Source: a bacterium | GTDB taxonomy: Bacteria > Pseudomonadota > Alphaproteobacteria > Micavibrionales > UBA2020 | Reading direction: 5' to 3' | NCBI GenBank assembly: GCA_029945425.1 | Contig: JAQSDV010000002.1 | Coordinates: 689,960-753,959 of the forward strand | DNA: 64,000 nt | Part shown: in pieces, positions 60,770 to 64,000 of the stretch | Position numbering within the stretch: the stretch's first letter is position 1 | Layout of the letters: every line of letters begins with the position of its first letter | Made by a program: the position numbers and the translations under genes | Notes under the pieces: generated by a model | Told to the model about the DNA's origin: nothing | The model's input: the letters and a program-made list of their open reading frames with translations, nothing else | Database searches by the model: none

Positions 60770-61242
60770 GCCGTATTATCGAGCTGAAGCTCGACAACGA
60801 AACCATCGGCACGCGCTCCGCCGAAATCGAGGTGGAACGCCACCGCGCGATTTCCGATCTGCTGGAAGAAAACGCGTTCGCGGTGAAAGACTGCGACGGC
60901 CCCTATAAATTGCATTTATCGCTGCAGGGCGACCGGCTGCTGATGGACGTCCATTGCACGGCGAGCGGCAGGCACGAGGAAATTCCCCTGCCCCTGACCG
61001 CGCTCAAGCCGCTGATCCGCGACTATGTGATGATCTGCGACAGTTTCTATAAAGCTGCCAAGTCCGGCGAGATGCACAGACTCGAGGCGATCGACATGGG
61101 CCGGCGCGGAATCCACAACGAAGGGGCCGAAACACTGGCTGAAGCCCTTGAAAACAAAGTAATTGTGGACAAATTGACGGCAAGGCGTTTATTTACCCTT
61201 TTATATGTGCTACATATTCGCAGCACCACAAATATCACCTGA
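60766..61242 (+). CDS. UPF0262 family protein
   Basis: A 158-residue protein of the alphaproteobacterial UPF0262 family, whose function is unknown. It starts with GTG overlapping the murA stop (GTGA). Family marks include EVERHRAISDLLEENAF, PYKLHLSLQGDRL, PLPLTALKPLIRDY and IDMGRRGIHNEGAETL near the C-terminus. The small DYVMICDSFYKA helix is also typical. Its fixed place between murA and infA is common in the class and supports the taxonomic call. Confidence 0.93.
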   Translation: MSRIIELKLDNETIGTRSAEIEVERHRAISDLLEENAFAVKDCDGPYKLHLSLQGDRLLMDVHCTASGRHEEIPLPLTALKPLIRDYVMICDSFYKAAKSGEMHRLEAIDMGRRGIHNEGAETLAEALENKVIVDKLTARRLFTLLYVLHIRSTTNIT

Positions 61243-61248
61243 GGAATA

Positions 61249-61470
61249 ATGTCAGAAAAAGAAGACTTGATGAGCTTTGAAGGCATCGTATCGGAACTGC
61301 TTCCGAACGCGATGTTCCGTGTAAAGCTCGACAACGGCCATATCATTTTGGGCCACAGCTCCGGCAAAATGCGCAAAAACAAAATCCGCATCCTGGAAGG
61401 CGACCGCGTCACGGTTGAAATGACGCCGTACGACCTGACCAAAGGCCGCATCACTTTCCGTCACAAATAA
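61249..61470 (+). CDS. infA: Translation initiation factor IF-1
   Basis: A 73-residue OB-fold protein that binds the ribosomal A site during initiation. It has the conserved [42 protein letters not shown] and [13 protein letters not shown] (in parts). It lies 6 nt after UPF0262, with GAGGAA as SD, and overlaps maf (TAATG). Confidence 0.98.
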   Translation: MSEKEDLMSFEGIVSELLPNAMFRVKLDNGHIILGHSSGKMRKNKIRILEGDRVTVEMTPYDLTKGRITFRHK

Positions 61471-62039
61471 TGCTGATCCTCGCGTCCGCCTCGCCGCGCC
61501 GGCTGGAGCTGCTGAAGCAGCTTGGCATCGCGCCCGATTGCGTGGCGCCTGCGGATATCGATGAATCCCCGCTGAAGCTGGAACTGCCCGCGCCCTATGC
61601 GAAACGTATCGCATCGGAGAAGGCGAAAAAGATCGCGGCGGAGAATCCCGGCGTGATCGTGCTGGCGGCGGATACCGTTGTCGGCGTCGGCCGTCGCATC
61701 CTGCCGAAAACCGAGACCGAAGACGAAGCGCGCAAATGCCTCGAACTGCTGTCGGGCCGCCGCCATAATGTCATCACGGGCGTGTCGATTGTAAACGCCA
61801 GCGGCAAGCAAAAGACCAAACTGGTTGTTTCCGCTGTGAAATTCAAGCGCCTGTCAGCGGCGGAGATTGCGCACTATATCAATAGCGGTGAATGGAAAGG
61901 CAAGGCTGGCGGTTATGCCATTCAGGGCCACGCCGCCGCATTGATCCCGTTCATCAGCGGTTCCTATTCGAACATCGTGGGGCTGCCGCTGCATGAAACG
62001 CACGCCATGTTGAAGGATGCCGGATATGAGCGCGCTTGA
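61470..62039 (+). CDS. maf: Maf family nucleotide pyrophosphatase
   Basis: A 189-residue Maf protein. The start LILASASPRRLELLKQLGI has the SxRR nucleotide-binding motif, then VLAADTVVGVGRRIL, SGRRHNVITGVSI, and YINSGEWKGKAGGYAIQG with the KAGGY(A)IQG signature. Maf proteins hydrolyse dTTP, UTP or modified nucleotides and can affect division. It starts by TAATG overlap with infA, and its 3' end overlaps the RNase G start by 14 nt. Confidence 0.95.
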   Translation: MLILASASPRRLELLKQLGIAPDCVAPADIDESPLKLELPAPYAKRIASEKAKKIAAENPGVIVLAADTVVGVGRRILPKTETEDEARKCLELLSGRRHNVITGVSIVNASGKQKTKLVVSAVKFKRLSAAEIAHYINSGEWKGKAGGYAIQGHAAALIPFISGSYSNIVGLPLHETHAMLKDAGYERA

Positions 62040-63222
62040 ATTATTCGTCGATGAAATCGAAGGCCGCATGCACGCCGTCGTCATCAAAAAGACGGCGATC
62101 AACGACCTGTATGTGGATTCCCTGAACAAGGCCTGCGGCTGGGGCGCGATTTTCCTTGGCCGCGTCATCAAGCTCGACAAAAAACTCGATTGCGCGATGG
62201 TCGACCTTGGCAACGGCCAAACCGGTTTCCTGCCCGCAAAACACATCTACCTGCCGGGCGGCGACCATTCGGAAAGCCGCAGCGGTTTGACCGACCTTGT
62301 CAAAAACGGCCAGATGCTGATGGTGCAGGTAAAGGCCGAGGCGAAAGTCGCGTCTACGAGCGAAAACTACAAAATCCCGCGCCTGACGACGCAGATTTAT
62401 ATCATGGGCCACCATCTGGTTTATTGCCCGATGGCGAACCCCGTGACGATGTCGCGCAGTATCGAGCGCGGCGACGTGTTGAGCATGACGGGTCATTTCG
62501 CAGCCAAGGGCGGATGGATTTTGCATGACCACGCCGAAAGTGAAGACATTGCCATTTTGACCGAGGAAGCGCAAAAACTGCTGGCCGAATGGCAGGTATT
62601 GCTGGGCATGCAGGCCGAAAACGGCAAGGAACCCGCGCTGCTGAAAGGCGGGCCGAATGCCTTCGCCCGCGCGATGTTCGATTTCGGCGCGAACGGTTTC
62701 AACCATATCCATGCGGGTGGCCGCGCGGCCTTTGACCAGATCGTGAAATGGTGCGAGAAATACGACCCGCCCCTTGCGACATCAAAACGCCTGCGGCTGT
62801 TCAAGCCTGAAAAGCCGATGCAGAAGCTGTTCGACATCCACGACATTTACGGGGAGCTGAACGAGTTGCAGGATGCCCGCGTTGAATTGCCGGGCGGCGG
62901 GTCGATCATCATCGACGCGACCCATGCCTGCACCGTCATCGACGTCAATCAGGGCGGCGCGGACAGCGCGATTTCCGCGAATACCGAAGCGGTTGCAGAA
63001 TGCGCGCGCCAGTGCCGCTTGCGGAACATCAGCGGCGCGATCCTGATCGATTTCATCAATATGGCGGAGCGCCCTGCCCGCATCAAAATTTCCGAAGCGG
63101 CCGATGCGGCATTCGGCGACGATCCCGCCCGTGCGCAAGTACACGGCTTCACGCGCCTCGGCATATTGGAGGTCACGCGCAAACGCCGCGCGGCCGGTTA
63201 TGCCGAGAAAATTAAGGGCTGA
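62026..63222 (+). CDS. rng: Ribonuclease E/G family protein (RNase G-like)
   Basis: A 398-residue endoribonuclease. The start at 62026 has AAGGA seven bases upstream, inside maf. An S1-like region (GAIFLGRVIKLDKKLDCAMVDLG, GQTGFLPAKHIYLP) is followed by the catalytic DNase I-like subdomain with VIDVNQGG and ILIDFINMAERP holding the two magnesium-binding Asp. It has no long C-terminal scaffold, so it fits RNase G rather than RNase E. The small zinc-protein gene yacG that often follows in this class is absent. Its stop abuts the convergent exporter stop exactly. Confidence 0.92.
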   Translation: MSALELFVDEIEGRMHAVVIKKTAINDLYVDSLNKACGWGAIFLGRVIKLDKKLDCAMVDLGNGQTGFLPAKHIYLPGGDHSESRSGLTDLVKNGQMLMVQVKAEAKVASTSENYKIPRLTTQIYIMGHHLVYCPMANPVTMSRSIERGDVLSMTGHFAAKGGWILHDHAESEDIAILTEEAQKLLAEWQVLLGMQAENGKEPALLKGGPNAFARAMFDFGANGFNHIHAGGRAAFDQIVKWCEKYDPPLATSKRLRLFKPEKPMQKLFDIHDIYGELNELQDARVELPGGGSIIIDATHACTVIDVNQGGADSAISANTEAVAECARQCRLRNISGAILIDFINMAERPARIKISEAADAAFGDDPARAQVHGFTRLGILEVTRKRRAAGYAEKIKG

Positions 63223-64000
63223 TTATTCGAGGACTTCCGCGGCGCTGGCCGGTGCCTTGTTCGCCTTTTTGGTGACCTTCAGGAACGGCAGGAACACCAT
63301 CACGCTTAAAATCACGAACATCAGCGCATAGAAATCGTTGATATACGATATCGCCGCCGCCTGCCGCGTGACTTCGGCGTTCAGGTAGGCCAGCCCCGCC
63401 TGCGAATAGGCGTTGATCGGAATATTGGGCATGATGCCCAGCATAACCTTGGGCAGGTTAAACAGGTTGATGCGTTCGCCCAGTTCCATGTGGTTGATCT
63501 GGGTATTGCGCGCCAGCAGCGCGATCATGACCGCGATGCCGACGCTCGACCCGATATTGCGCACAAGGCTGAATACGCCCGCCGCATCGTTGCGGTAATG
63601 GCCAGGCAGCGTGGCATAGGCGACGGCCGTCAGCGGCACGAAGACAAAACCCATGCCAAATCCCTGCAGCAATCCGGTTTCGACCAGCATCGCTTGCGAA
63701 ATTTCAAGGTTGAACTGGCTCATCTGCCAGAGGCTCAGCGCCATGCAGGACAGGCCAAAGGCCAGCATGTAACGCACATCCAGCTTGCCCATCAATTTCC
63801 CCGCCAGCATCATGGACGCCATCGTGCCGATCCCGCGCGGCGCAAGGATGATGCCGGTTGTGACGACGGGATAGCCCATCAACCCTTCCAGAAACGGCGG
63901 CAGCAGCGCCATCGTCGCCAGCAGGATGATGCCCATCACGAACATAAAGACGAGGCTGAAGGAATAATTGCGGTCCCTGAACATCGCAGGTTCGATAAAG
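63223..64000 (-). CDS. DHA2-family drug efflux permease (EmrB-type), 5' part outside the window
   Basis: The frame enters from the right edge and ends at 63223, giving at least 258 residues of the C-terminal half. IEPAMFRDRNYSFSLVFMFV, then LAPRGIGTMASMML and FVFVPLTAVAYATLP match EmrB-like 14-helix MFS exporters, with about seven helices visible and the long periplasmic loop before the last one (ITRQAA-like VTRQAAAISYINDF). It probably pairs with an EmrA-type membrane fusion protein upstream, not seen here. Its stop codon directly touches the rng stop. Confidence 0.92.
   Translation of the reverse strand, partial: FIEPAMFRDRNYSFSLVFMFVMGIILLATMALLPPFLEGLMGYPVVTTGIILAPRGIGTMASMMLAGKLMGKLDVRYMLAFGLSCMALSLWQMSQFNLEISQAMLVETGLLQGFGMGFVFVPLTAVAYATLPGHYRNDAAGVFSLVRNIGSSVGIAVMIALLARNTQINHMELGERINLFNLPKVMLGIMPNIPINAYSQAGLAYLNAEVTRQAAAISYINDFYALMFVILSVMVFLPFLKVTKKANKAPASAAEVLE

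Overview
The window reads as chromosome of an alphaproteobacterium. The left block has the alphaproteobacterial order dgt, argS, SPOR protein, nagZ, scpA, scpB on the minus strand, with erpA divergent from dgt. The right block has murA, a UPF0262 gene, infA, maf and an RNase G gene in a tight plus-strand run. Most of the sequence is visibly GC-rich. SD sequences and ATGA, TGATG or TAATG stop/start overlaps are common. The genus cannot be named from the sequence alone; a deep-branching, predator-like or Rhodospirillales-like lineage is only a guess. No rRNA, CRISPR array or insertion sequence was seen.

Layout. 1-7575 (minus): chromosome condensation (ScpA/ScpB), peptidoglycan recycling (NagZ), an SPOR cell-envelope protein, ArgS and a dNTP triphosphohydrolase, with two small accessory genes inserted between the SPOR gene and nagZ. 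7618-14228: erpA and xth, each behind a nearly identical 31-nt promoter block, separated by a minus-strand module with two tandem membrane-embedded spermidine-synthase-like proteins. 14225-15040: a short AT-rich islet with an HU-like protein and a small membrane protein. 15052-20311: an NAD(P)-binding protein, an HExxH membrane protein, a MarR-GNAT fusion with operator-like dyads, a small ankyrin protein and a glycine-zipper protein. 20350-22011: an AT-richer type II restriction-modification pair (5-methylcytosine methyltransferase plus HNH endonuclease). 22025-33825: a mixed region with a histidine phosphatase, an ADP-ribosyltransferase-like protein, HisC, a prepilin-like protein, a methyltransferase, MutT, DnaQ-like exonuclease and a parvulin chaperone. 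34031-43404: SecA, a histidine kinase, HD-GYP phosphodiesterase, PAP2 phosphatase, peptidase S51, two tandem Sel1 lipoproteins and an EEP-family enzyme. 43408-46556 (minus): a surface-glycan operon (Rieske remnant, TylF-like methyltransferase, GT4, GT9). 46623-47687: a tyrosine recombinase beside tRNA-Thr(GGT), an integration scar. 47789-57747: a beta-propeller protein, nitronate monooxygenase-like enzyme, MAPEG, ankyrin proteins, Dcd and two DHH-family phosphoesterase paralogues. 57814-64000: a large orphan helical protein, the murA-to-rng block and the 3' part of an EmrB-type exporter gene.

Themes. Gene duplication is frequent (SpeE-like pair, Sel1 lipoprotein pair, DHH pair, three ankyrin proteins). 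Three accessory intrusions stand out: the AT-rich HU-like islet, the restriction-modification islet and the integrase/tRNA-Thr scar. No single undescribed system is proven. The strongest candidates for follow-up are the H-Y-E ADP-ribosyltransferase-like protein, the HU-like/membrane protein islet, the twinned SpeE-like membrane enzymes, and a duplicated start region that makes an eight-codon minigene between nagZ and scpA.
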